Below, one piece after another: positions 56,242 through 63,067 of a stretch of 64,000 bases of DNA; position 1 is the stretch's first letter; each line of letters opens with the position of its first letter. Source of the DNA: JAQVEM01 sp964610315. Lineage in GTDB: Bacteria; Actinomycetota; Humimicrobiia; Humimicrobiales; Humimicrobiaceae. Location: assembly GCA_964610315.1 (NCBI GenBank), contig CAZSVM010000012.1:13582-77581 (forward strand), written 5' to 3'. Made by a program: the position numbers and the translations under genes. The notes under the pieces were generated by a model. It had not been told where the DNA came from. It saw only the letters and a list, made by a program, of their open reading frames with translations, and did not search any database.

Positions 56242-56260
56242 TTGCGTGCTTTGCACGCAA
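56242..56260. other. 8-bp hairpin in the recombinase leader
   Basis: TTGCGTGC, loop TTT and GCACGCAA form a perfect stem 32 bases upstream of the recombinase start. No T-run follows on either strand. It may be a regulatory or recombination-associated structure. Confidence 0.45.
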
Positions 56261-56264
56261 AAGA

Positions 56265-56336
56265 AAAAAATTCCGATTTGAAGCCAAAGTCGGATGGAGG
56301 ATTTTGGCAGAAAGCACCCCATTTTCTGACTGGCTG
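56265..56336. repeat. 72-bp inverted repeat, copy 2
   Basis: Inverted copy of 54762-54833 with one mismatch. It overlaps the 94-bp repeat that begins at 56329, so the two repeat families meet at ACTGGCTG. Confidence 0.85.
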
Positions 56337-56390
56337 AGTGCCTTCGAAAAAATTCGAACTGATTTTAAGAGTGGCGGCTGAAATCCTCGC
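56265..56390 (+). pseudogene. Serine recombinase C-terminal fragment
   Basis: On the plus strand this reads KFRFEAKVGW...DWLSAFEKIRTDFKSGG and stops at TGA 56379-56381. It duplicates the C-terminus of the intact recombinase in inverted orientation (56265-56336) but keeps what looks like the native ending. A further piece matching KNIGSNFIL of the same gene lies downstream at about 56440-56470 in permuted order, so the region is rearranged. Confidence 0.75.
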
Positions 56391-56422
56391 GCGCCAGCCG
56401 CCACCGGAAGGCTTACGTTTCT
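56329..56422. repeat. 94-bp perfect inverted repeat, left copy
   Basis: Identical over 94 bases to the reverse complement of 59132-59225. It carries the native recombinase 3' end and stop, and a strong hairpin (GTGGCGGCTG at 56371-56380 with CAGCCGCCAC at 56395-56404). With its partner it encloses 2.7 kb of cassette genes. Confidence 0.95.
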
Positions 56423-56580
56423 AAAAACTGCAAAAAGAATCTGAAAAAATATCGGCTCGAACTTTATTTTGTCCAAAAGCGGGATTTTTCTCATTTCCTT
56501 GATTAAATTCATATTGCTTGGTAGTATTATAATACGGATAAAATTTTAATATACTGAAATACTACCAAAACTTTATTTAT

Positions 56581-56787
56581 ATGACAAGTGGAAGAATAAT
56601 CAGCAAGAATATCAAGAAATTACGTGCTAAACTTGGCTTAACCCAAGATGATTTAGCCAAGAAAGCTGACATTAAATATACAACACTTATGAAAGTCGAA
56701 AGCGGTACTGTTAATAAACCAAGCGTTCAAACTATGGCTAAAATTGCCAAGGCTTTGGGTGTTCATATTGAGGATTTAATCAAATAG
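56581..56787 (+). CDS. XRE-family HTH regulator
   Basis: A 68-residue Cro/CI-type protein consisting only of the helix-turn-helix domain: IKKLRAKLGLTQDDLAKKA, TTLMKVESGTVNKPS and MAKIAKALGV. It probably represses the cassette or the divergent recombinase gene. No ribosome-binding site precedes its ATG. A truncated second copy lies at 57524-57660. Confidence 0.85.
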   Translation: MTSGRIISKNIKKLRAKLGLTQDDLAKKADIKYTTLMKVESGTVNKPSVQTMAKIAKALGVHIEDLIK

Positions 56788-56791
56788 CTCT

Positions 56792-57454
56792 ATGGAAAAT
56801 TTTGATTTGGTAAAAACCATTAAAGAAATCGAAGATTATTTAATCCCTTTTTTGAAGCTCGACCCTTATGAGCGTAGTTTGTATTATCACCTTTTCAGAC
56901 AAACACGCCTCATCAACAAGGAAGAGACAATTTTCGTTATAAGCTCGGCTCCTACAAGTGTGGGATTAACAGAATATTCTGCTCGAAATCGTCTGCGAAC
57001 AATGGATAAGAAGGGTTGTATCAAAATTATTGAAACTCGGAGAGATGGAATAAAAATAAAAGTACTTTTACCCGCCGAGATGGAGGGTTGCGTTGTTGAG
57101 AAAGAAATTGAAACTAAACCAATTGACATAGACACTATAAATTTTTATTCTGATCCAAAATATAGAATAACTATTTTGAAACGAGAAAACGGAGAATGTT
57201 TTTACTGTTTGAAAAAAATTACAGAGGAAAACTATGTGCTCGACCATTTAATTTCTCAAGCAAATGGCGGAGATAATTCATATCGAAATATTGTCGCAGT
57301 ATGTTACGAATGTAACTCAAATAAAGCGGGAAAGAACGGCGACGACTTCGTAAGAAGTTTGTATCGAGATGGTATCCTTAGTCAGAAAGAGTTAGAAAAA
57401 AGATTGGCTGTGATTGAGCAAATTGTGAATGGAGAAGTTAAACCGGAATTATAA
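56792..57454 (+). CDS. HNH endonuclease with N-terminal helical domain
   Basis: The 220-residue protein has an N-terminal region that could be a winged helix (about 1-105) and a C-terminal HNH nuclease: CFYC, YVLDHLISQANGGDNSYRNIVAVCYECNSNK with paired CxxC zinc ligands and catalytic His. It follows the XRE gene by four bases. HNH proteins of this size may be homing, restriction or phage-packaging nucleases; the partner and target are unknown. Confidence 0.85.
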   Translation: MENFDLVKTIKEIEDYLIPFLKLDPYERSLYYHLFRQTRLINKEETIFVISSAPTSVGLTEYSARNRLRTMDKKGCIKIIETRRDGIKIKVLLPAEMEGCVVEKEIETKPIDIDTINFYSDPKYRITILKRENGECFYCLKKITEENYVLDHLISQANGGDNSYRNIVAVCYECNSNKAGKNGDDFVRSLYRDGILSQKELEKRLAVIEQIVNGEVKPEL

Positions 57455-57472
57455 GAACTTGCCGCCAAAGAA

Positions 57473-57491
57473 CAAAATCTGTAAGATTTTG
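57473..57491 (+). terminator. Hairpin after the HNH gene
   Basis: CAAAATCT, loop GTA and AGATTTTG form a perfect 8-bp stem 19 bases after the HNH stop. The following sequence is not a strong T-run, so termination is uncertain. Confidence 0.35.
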
Positions 57492-57523
57492 TTAGCAGGC
57501 TACCGCTCGCGAAAAACTTGAAA

Positions 57524-57660
57524 TTTTAGCCAAGAAAGCTGACATTAAATATACAACACTTGTGAAAGTCGAAAGCGGTACTGTTAATAAACCAAGCGTT
57601 CAAACCATGGCGAAAATCGTCAAAGCGCTGGGTGTTTCAATTGAAGATTTAATAGAATGA
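57524..57660 (+). pseudogene. Truncated second copy of the XRE regulator
   Basis: The region is nearly identical to the last two thirds of the XRE gene at 56581-56787 and keeps its frame to a stop (AKKADIKYTTLVKVESG and onward, ending IEDLIE). The N-terminal third is missing, joined to unrelated sequence. It is a direct duplication remnant just before the GIY-YIG gene. Confidence 0.75.
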
Positions 57661-57664
57661 TATT

Positions 57665-58393
57665 ATGAGCAACTTAACTAAAGAAAACATACTCGACGAA
57701 ATCCGCCGGACAGCAAAAGAAAACGATGGTGTCCCTCTAGGTAGAGGAAGATTTGAGAAAGAAACCGGTATAAAACCCTATGACTGGGGCAAGTATTGGG
57801 CTAAATTTAGCGAAGCTCAAATCGAAGCTGGTTTCGATCCAAACACTCTTCAAATTGCTTACGATACTGAGTTTATTTTGGAAAAGTATGTTATCCTTAT
57901 AAAAGAACTTGGCCGCTTTCCTACTCCTGGTGATTTGTTAGTAAAAAGCCACAGTGATCCAGATTTTCCGAGTAAAAATACAATGCTAAAGCTAGGTAAC
58001 AAGAAACAAAGAGCCATAAAAATACTGGAATTTGCTACAAAGAAGGGATATAAAGGAGTAGTTAAACTCTGTAAAGAAGTGATTGATAATTATAAAATAA
58101 CCAAAAAGAAAGATGACTCTATCGTAGATATAAAAATAGGAGAGGTGTATCTTTTTAAATCAGGCCGTTATTACAAAATCGGTAAAACTACTGATACTGT
58201 AAGGAGGGGCAAAGAAATTAGGATTCAATTACCTGAAAGAACTGATTTGATTCATTCAATCAAAACTGATGATCCAAGCGGTGTAGAGGCATACTGGCAT
58301 AGACGCTTTGAAGCAAAAAGAATGCAAGGAGAGTGGTTTGATTTAAGCTCTGCTGATGTAAAAGCATTTAAGCGTTGGAGACGTATAGTTTAA
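57665..58393 (+). CDS. GIY-YIG nuclease-like protein (T5orf172/MUG113 domain)
   Basis: The N-terminal two thirds (to about residue 150) look like a repeated helical DNA-binding module (GRGRFEKETGI, LGRFPTPGDL) known from homing-type and restriction-associated proteins. The C-terminus has the T5orf172 form of GIY-YIG: GEVYLFKSGRYYKIGKTTD, VEAYWHRRFEAKRMQGEWFDL. It likely binds and cuts DNA. It lies five bases after the broken XRE copy and before an unknown gene. Confidence 0.82.
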   Translation: MSNLTKENILDEIRRTAKENDGVPLGRGRFEKETGIKPYDWGKYWAKFSEAQIEAGFDPNTLQIAYDTEFILEKYVILIKELGRFPTPGDLLVKSHSDPDFPSKNTMLKLGNKKQRAIKILEFATKKGYKGVVKLCKEVIDNYKITKKKDDSIVDIKIGEVYLFKSGRYYKIGKTTDTVRRGKEIRIQLPERTDLIHSIKTDDPSGVEAYWHRRFEAKRMQGEWFDLSSADVKAFKRWRRIV

Positions 58394-58397
58394 AAAT

Positions 58398-59093
58398 ATG
58401 GATCAAGATATTAGATCACAATTGGATAGAGCAAAAGAACTATTACAGGAATTAGAAAGAGCTTGCAATAATGAATTACAGACAAAAAATGTTTCTGGGA
58501 AAACAAAAAATTTATCTCAGGAAGTTTTACTTAAAATTAGACATTTACTAGATCAAGCCATCTATAAATTCTTTAAAAAACATTATTTAAATAATCTTTC
58601 TGATTCTGATAAAAAATCTGCAAGAGTTTATTTTCCAATTGTTTCAAAGAGAGAAGACTTAAAATCTGTTTTAGGTAGAGCAAAGATGAGTAATATTGAA
58701 ACAAAATACCGTAATTTCTACCAGTTCCTAGACTCTATCCAGCCTTACAATAAAAATTATTTATGGTTAAAATATTTAGCTAAATATTCATCAGAAAAAC
58801 ATATTCGTTTAACACCCCAAACAAAAACAGAAACAAAAAGGGTAACAGTTTCTTGTGGTAATAGTTCAATTTCCTGGGGGCCAGGTGTAACCTTTGGTAA
58901 AGGTGTTAGTGTTATGGGCGTTCCAATTGATCCCACAACGCAAATGCCAATTCCAAACAATGTTGCTGAGACGAAAGTAGAAAACTGGGTATCATTTCTT
59001 TTTAAAGATAGCAATGTTAATGTCCTCTGGTTGTGTAAAAAATCTGTTGAAGAAGGAGAAAAAATCATTCAAAAAATTTTGGAATATTCATAA
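58398..59093 (+). CDS. Hypothetical protein
   Basis: I do not recognise this 231-residue protein. The first half is helical and charged (LDRAKELLQELERACNNEL, LLDQAIYKFFKKHYL); the second half has Gly/Pro/Ser-rich sequence (CGNSSISWGPGVTFGKGV) before a final helix. No signal peptide or membrane segment. It starts four bases after the GIY-YIG gene and ends about 40 bases before the right 94-bp repeat, so it belongs to the cassette. Confidence 0.7.
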   Translation: MDQDIRSQLDRAKELLQELERACNNELQTKNVSGKTKNLSQEVLLKIRHLLDQAIYKFFKKHYLNNLSDSDKKSARVYFPIVSKREDLKSVLGRAKMSNIETKYRNFYQFLDSIQPYNKNYLWLKYLAKYSSEKHIRLTPQTKTETKRVTVSCGNSSISWGPGVTFGKGVSVMGVPIDPTTQMPIPNNVAETKVENWVSFLFKDSNVNVLWLCKKSVEEGEKIIQKILEYS

Positions 59094-59131
59094 TAAAAAA
59101 ATTTGCCGCCAAAGAAAAACTTGAAATCGTT

Positions 59132-59225
59132 AGAAACGTAAGCCTTCCGGTGGCGGCTGGCGCGCGAGGATTTCAGCCGCCACTCTTAAAATCAGTTCGA
59201 ATTTTTTCGAAGGCACTCAGCCAGT
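59132..59225. repeat. 94-bp perfect inverted repeat, right copy
   Basis: Reverse complement of 56329-56422 without mismatch. It is the 3' end of a second, truncated recombinase read on the minus strand, so it defines the right edge of the cassette. Confidence 0.95.
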
Positions 59226-59546
59226 TAGAACGATAATCCAAATCAACCAGTGCATCAAAGGGTTTTTTCAAGGTATACTCTAGTTTTTTGCCTCTAAGCT
59301 GCAAGTTCGAAAGTAAAAAATTAATAAGTTGTCTTTTTTGCTCAACTTTAGAACTTTCAAATAGTTCAGGTGCTCTAGAACATAGATTTAACAAGGTTAT
59401 AAGTGTAATTGAATAGGTTTCATCAGCTTCTGTTATTCTTTTTAATCTTTCGTCTAATTCATATTGTTTTTGTTTAAGTTCTCTTGCTTTTTTATCGTAT
59501 TCATACTGAGTAATTCTCCCAAGAAGTTTTATTGGCGAAAGTAAAT
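59173..59546 (-). pseudogene. Second serine recombinase, C-terminal remnant
   Basis: The minus strand encodes a typical recombinase coiled-coil and C-terminal segment: LLGRITQYEYDKKA, ELDERLKRITEADETYSI, APELFESSKVEQKRQLINFL, GKKLEYTLKKPF and WLSAFEKIRTDFKSGG. All catalytic and zinc regions are absent. It differs from the intact recombinase in the middle but shares the ending with the fragment at 56265-56390. The upstream boundary is approximate. Confidence 0.7.
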
Positions 59547-59572
59547 TTAAAGTAAGTAATAGAGGTTGTACT

Positions 59573-59680
59573 ATGAAAGGTTTACATGCAAAAACTCGAA
59601 GAAAAAAGATATATACTTTTAAAAAGGGTGATACACCATATAAATTACTGAAAGAGTATGGCTGTATACCGATTGATTAA
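59573..59680 (+). CDS. Small basic ORF (35 residues)
   Basis: A short frame with a good ribosome-binding site (AGAGG seven bases before ATG) encodes a Lys/Arg-rich peptide (KTRRKKIYTFKKGDTPYKLL). It may be a real small protein or the tail of a lost gene. It partly faces the recombinase remnant on the other strand. Family unknown. Confidence 0.35.
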   Translation: MKGLHAKTRRKKIYTFKKGDTPYKLLKEYGCIPID

Positions 59681-59771
59681 AATTCTTTACTATAGAGAAC
59701 TAAACATTTGAATAATAAGTCCTGAATGTACACAACATCTTTAAAAACCCAGAAAAATAATCTATGGAGGT

Positions 59772-60653
59772 TTAGTTAGTACTTGACTTTGAATTATTTA
59801 ATCCAAGTTCAACTTTGCAGATCTCAACTGCACCAGCATAATCAGGAAAAAGATATCCGTGAGTTATTCCTTTATCATCTTTCAAAAATTTTAGACATTC
59901 CCTACGGAATTTATTAGGTATAAAAATTTTTGCAAGAATAATTTCTTTGTCTTCTTTAGGATATTTTTTAACATAATCCAATGTATTTTCTTCAACATCT
60001 ATCTCTTTTAAAGATTTGGTAAATATCCCTTTTTGTCTGTCTATTCTTTTATCTAATCTATCATCATGAGCCTTCGATAAATCGAGAAATTTAACAAGTG
60101 GAGTTTTTTCTTTTGAGATTACCTCTTTTTTGGCATTTTTTATTTTTAGTACATGCAAATAACGTTCTAAATCTTTATTCAATGCATATATAACCCTATT
60201 ATCACATTGTTCGTTTGTTCTTTTTTCATAGAAAGCAAAATAAGCCGCTATATATGGTTCTTCAGTCCAGTCAAGAAGAGGGGTTAATAAACCATAATGC
60301 TGTCCAATTGCCCATATTTCATCTTCTTCTAAAGAATCAAAATCTGGAGGTGGAGGTTGCATATCTTTTAATTCTTTTAATTTTCGTTTGAATTTTTTAA
60401 GTAGGTTTTTAGAGATGGTATCTCTTTTAAAAAGAGTGATTAGTCCTTTATTATAGTAATCTCTATCAAATTTAGATTTTAATTTCCAATCTTTGCGTTG
60501 TCCTCGCCAAATATAATAATCTTTGGATTTATCGAATATTTCTACTACATCGTGAAATTCTTTCAATGAAAAAAGATTTAAAGTTTCAATACCATTATTA
60601 TAGGTTCTTTTTTCGAAATTGATTAAATCCTTATCTTTTATATATTTTTCCAT
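59772..60653 (-). CDS. FRG-domain protein
   Basis: The 293-residue protein has the FRG signature: YYIWRGQRKDWKLKSKFDR (RGQ at 50-52), QHYG at 118-121 and LDWTEEPYIAAYFAF. FRG domains are common in phage and mobile-island proteins; their biochemical activity is not established to my knowledge. The C-terminal half is charged and specific to this protein. A defence or toxin role is possible from context only. Confidence 0.85.
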   Translation of the reverse strand: MEKYIKDKDLINFEKRTYNNGIETLNLFSLKEFHDVVEIFDKSKDYYIWRGQRKDWKLKSKFDRDYYNKGLITLFKRDTISKNLLKKFKRKLKELKDMQPPPPDFDSLEEDEIWAIGQHYGLLTPLLDWTEEPYIAAYFAFYEKRTNEQCDNRVIYALNKDLERYLHVLKIKNAKKEVISKEKTPLVKFLDLSKAHDDRLDKRIDRQKGIFTKSLKEIDVEENTLDYVKKYPKEDKEIILAKIFIPNKFRRECLKFLKDDKGITHGYLFPDYAGAVEICKVELGLNNSKSSTN

Positions 60654-60750
60654 TGACTTAATTTACTTGTTTTGTCTTTCAATTGAATGATATTTTAATA
60701 TACTAAGGTTACTTCTCATGCTTCAAATTTTATTGAATATTCCTAGCTTC

Positions 60751-61182
60751 TTACAATTTCTTAAATTCCTTTTTATATTTATCTCTTAAATATATAGATA
60801 AAATAATTAGACCTATTGGAATTATTAGCAGTAGAGTGTGAATGATTATTACGTTTGAATAATTGACTCCAGTGTACCATTGAAAGATATTTGCTAAAAA
60901 ACTAATAATTATAAAGTTTAAAGCATTTAAACTAATGGCTAAAACTAATATAGAAGAAAATATAATGTTACTTTTTATATGAAATAGAATTATTGAGAAT
61001 ATCAATATTACTAGTAAATTAATTATAAAAGAAACAAAATAAAAAGGATGTATGTAAATATTTAAAATATAAAATGTACCAATATAAGAGTAATTATCCA
61101 TGTTTTTAACAAAAATCCACAATGATATCACAAACATTAGGATAAAATAAATAATTGATAAAAATACTTTTAAATACTTCAT
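60751..61182 (-). CDS. Small membrane protein, four helices
   Basis: A 143-residue protein, rich in Ile, Leu, Phe and Tyr, with four predicted membrane helices and short loops, ending in a basic tail (LRDKYKKEFKKL). Family not recognised. It lies 97 bases upstream of the FRG gene on the same strand, so they might form a two-gene unit. Confidence 0.6.
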   Translation of the reverse strand: MKYLKVFLSIIYFILMFVISLWIFVKNMDNYSYIGTFYILNIYIHPFYFVSFIINLLVILIFSIILFHIKSNIIFSSILVLAISLNALNFIIISFLANIFQWYTGVNYSNVIIIHTLLLIIPIGLIILSIYLRDKYKKEFKKL

Positions 61183-61375
61183 TTAGCTATATATATTTAT
61201 AAGATTTTTTAATTATATATTTTTATAAAATAAATTAAAATTTTTTATTGATTTTTAGATGAAATCTTTATCATGAAGCTATTTTAAGGTTAGTTTTTAA
61301 TGAACTTATTTGTGAAGATAATTCAATAATATTATAGTAACATTTAGTTCTAAATGTGTTCAATATCCCCACAAA

Positions 61376-61990
61376 CTATACTTCAAATTCCTTAAATCCA
61401 TTCATAGCCTCTTCTATATCTTTGTTTGCCAGGGTAACATAAATTTGGGTAGTACTTATATCCGAATGTCCTAAGATCTTCTTTAACCTCATTACATTTT
61501 GCCCTTGCCTTATAAAGCTAGTTGCAAATGTATGCCTTAAAGTATGCGGTGTTATGTCCTTATCTATCCCAGCTTTTTTAGAATACCTTTTTACCATAAA
61601 TTGAATATACCTAACTGATAGTTGGCTTCCCTTAGAAGAGTCAAATCTGTTTCCTTGGTTTTTATCTTTAATAGTAGTGAAAAAATACTTGCTGTTTTTA
61701 GGTTTTGTTTTTTTCCATTCCTTTAAGGCCTCTGCTGTATTTATTGGTATTGTTATATCCCGATCCACTCCACCTTTGCCGTTAACTACTCTTAAATTGC
61801 GTTTTGTCAGGTTTATATCTCCTGGCTTAAGGTTTACCACTTCCGAAACTCTTAGGCCCATATTTGCCATTATAGCCAAGATAGCCTTATTCCTGATTCC
61901 AGTTATATATCGCTTGTTAGGGATTGATAGCAGTTTCTCAACTTCTTCAGGCTCTAAAACCACTGGTAGTTTTTTTCTTCTTGCATTCAT
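61376..61990 (-). CDS. Compact tyrosine recombinase (XerD-like catalytic domain)
   Basis: The 204-residue protein has the complete catalytic set R47 (MGLRVSEVV), K72 (GKGGVDR), H149 and R152 (PHTLRHTFA), H175 (LGHSDISTT) and Y184 (TQIYVTL). The usual N-terminal core-binding (SAM-like) domain is nearly absent; only about 20 residues precede the catalytic fold. GAGG stands before the ATG. It could mobilise the adjacent genes. Repeats of TTACG lie upstream. Confidence 0.9.
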   Translation of the reverse strand: MNARRKKLPVVLEPEEVEKLLSIPNKRYITGIRNKAILAIMANMGLRVSEVVNLKPGDINLTKRNLRVVNGKGGVDRDITIPINTAEALKEWKKTKPKNSKYFFTTIKDKNQGNRFDSSKGSQLSVRYIQFMVKRYSKKAGIDKDITPHTLRHTFATSFIRQGQNVMRLKKILGHSDISTTQIYVTLANKDIEEAMNGFKEFEV

Positions 61991-62007
61991 AATATAACCT
62001 CATTTTA

Positions 62008-62073
62008 TTACGTAATTTGTGTATTATACGTAATATATCACTATAACATCATGAAGTCAAGTAAAAAGCGTAA
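62008..62073. repeat. TTACG repeats upstream of the integrase
   Basis: CGTAA occurs at 62011-62015, 62029-62033 and 62069-62073; the first is within the palindrome ATTACGTAAT (62008-62017). They surround the predicted integrase promoter (TTGACT, 17 bases, TATATT on the minus strand). They could be recombinase or repressor sites. Confidence 0.35.
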
Positions 62074-62179
62074 TAAATAACAAAAAATTTGATTTGAAAT
62101 AAGGAGCTAATTTAAACTGAGAAACGAAATCTGTAAGAAATATAACCAATTGATGTTAAACAACTGAAATTATTCAAAC

Positions 62180-62722
62180 TTAGGAAAAAGGTCTAATATC
62201 TAAAGGCAGTCCAACACGCATAAAGAATCGGGCAAATGCCTGAGATAAATGCTCTCTATAAGGTGGCAAAAGTCTCATTCTGTTACCACTATTTAAACTG
62301 ATCCGTTTTAAAAATGGTAATAAAACAGCGTATGTGCTTTTAAAATCTACAACTAAATAATCAGTTTTACCATTGATATTGCATTTATCTAATAAATGCA
62401 TCCCAACAACAAAACCTTTCCGAAGTTTATCTCTCATTTTTAGGTTTCTATACTCTGGTTCAAAATCACTTAATTCAGTTAAAGTGTAAAAAGGACAAAC
62501 TAATGCTAATTTAATTTTTTCTTCTATCAGATCACAAGACTGACTTAAAACAATAACATCATATTCAAAAACATTTGCCTTTATTGATTGGCCTGTTTCA
62601 TAAGCTTCAACTTTTGGTTGGAATATTTGACATTTTAAAATGAAGTCACCCTGTTGTAATTCTTCTTTTGGACTAACCTTTTCATACCAAGGGTACTTAT
62701 TTTTAATAAGCTTACAAATCAT
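62180..62722 (-). CDS. Hypothetical protein of a three-gene cassette (third gene)
   Basis: A 180-residue soluble protein with the motif VIVLSQSCDLIEEKIKLALV, and basic C-terminal sequence (MRLLPPYREHLSQAFARFFM). I have no family name. The start ATGA overlaps the stop of the 115-residue gene by four bases, so the pair is co-translated. It lies next to a TIGR04255-like gene and an integrase. Confidence 0.7.
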   Translation of the reverse strand: MICKLIKNKYPWYEKVSPKEELQQGDFILKCQIFQPKVEAYETGQSIKANVFEYDVIVLSQSCDLIEEKIKLALVCPFYTLTELSDFEPEYRNLKMRDKLRKGFVVGMHLLDKCNINGKTDYLVVDFKSTYAVLLPFLKRISLNSGNRMRLLPPYREHLSQAFARFFMRVGLPLDIRPFS

Positions 62723-63066
62723 AATCCAATTATTTCATCACAAATTGAGGGCTTACCTTTCTCAATTTTCTCTATAATTAAATCAACTATATACTCTTTT
62801 TTGGGGGGCATTAAAGGACTAGAAACCTCCAGAAAATACTCAAGATTAGACTGAAAAATAGGAATTTCATTTCTTGTAGTTTCATTTCCAGATAAAATGT
62901 TACTTACAGCAGGATATTCTTTTGTATCTTTTAATAATTTGAAGAATTTATCATTTAAAGCTTTGAAAAATTCTAAATCTTCATCTATAAAACCTTCCCA
63001 TTCATTATAATAATTAGATGTTGATACATTTCTTCTTGGTAATGTTACTTCAAGAACTGGTGACAT
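62719..63066 (-). CDS. Hypothetical protein of a three-gene cassette (second gene)
   Basis: A 115-residue, mostly helical acidic protein without membrane segments or known motifs. GGAG lies seven bases before its ATG, within the 3' end of the upstream gene. It is coupled on both sides: start just after the TIGR04255-like stop, stop overlapping the next ATG. It may be a subunit or adaptor of the cassette. Confidence 0.65.
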   Translation of the reverse strand: MSPVLEVTLPRRNVSTSNYYNEWEGFIDEDLEFFKALNDKFFKLLKDTKEYPAVSNILSGNETTRNEIPIFQSNLEYFLEVSSPLMPPKKEYIVDLIIEKIEKGKPSICDEIIGL

Positions 63067-63067
63067 T

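Noticed and set aside
56210..56512. 100-residue minus-strand frame upstream of the recombinase
   Set aside because: It is antisense to the duplicated recombinase 3' fragment and crosses the inverted repeat.
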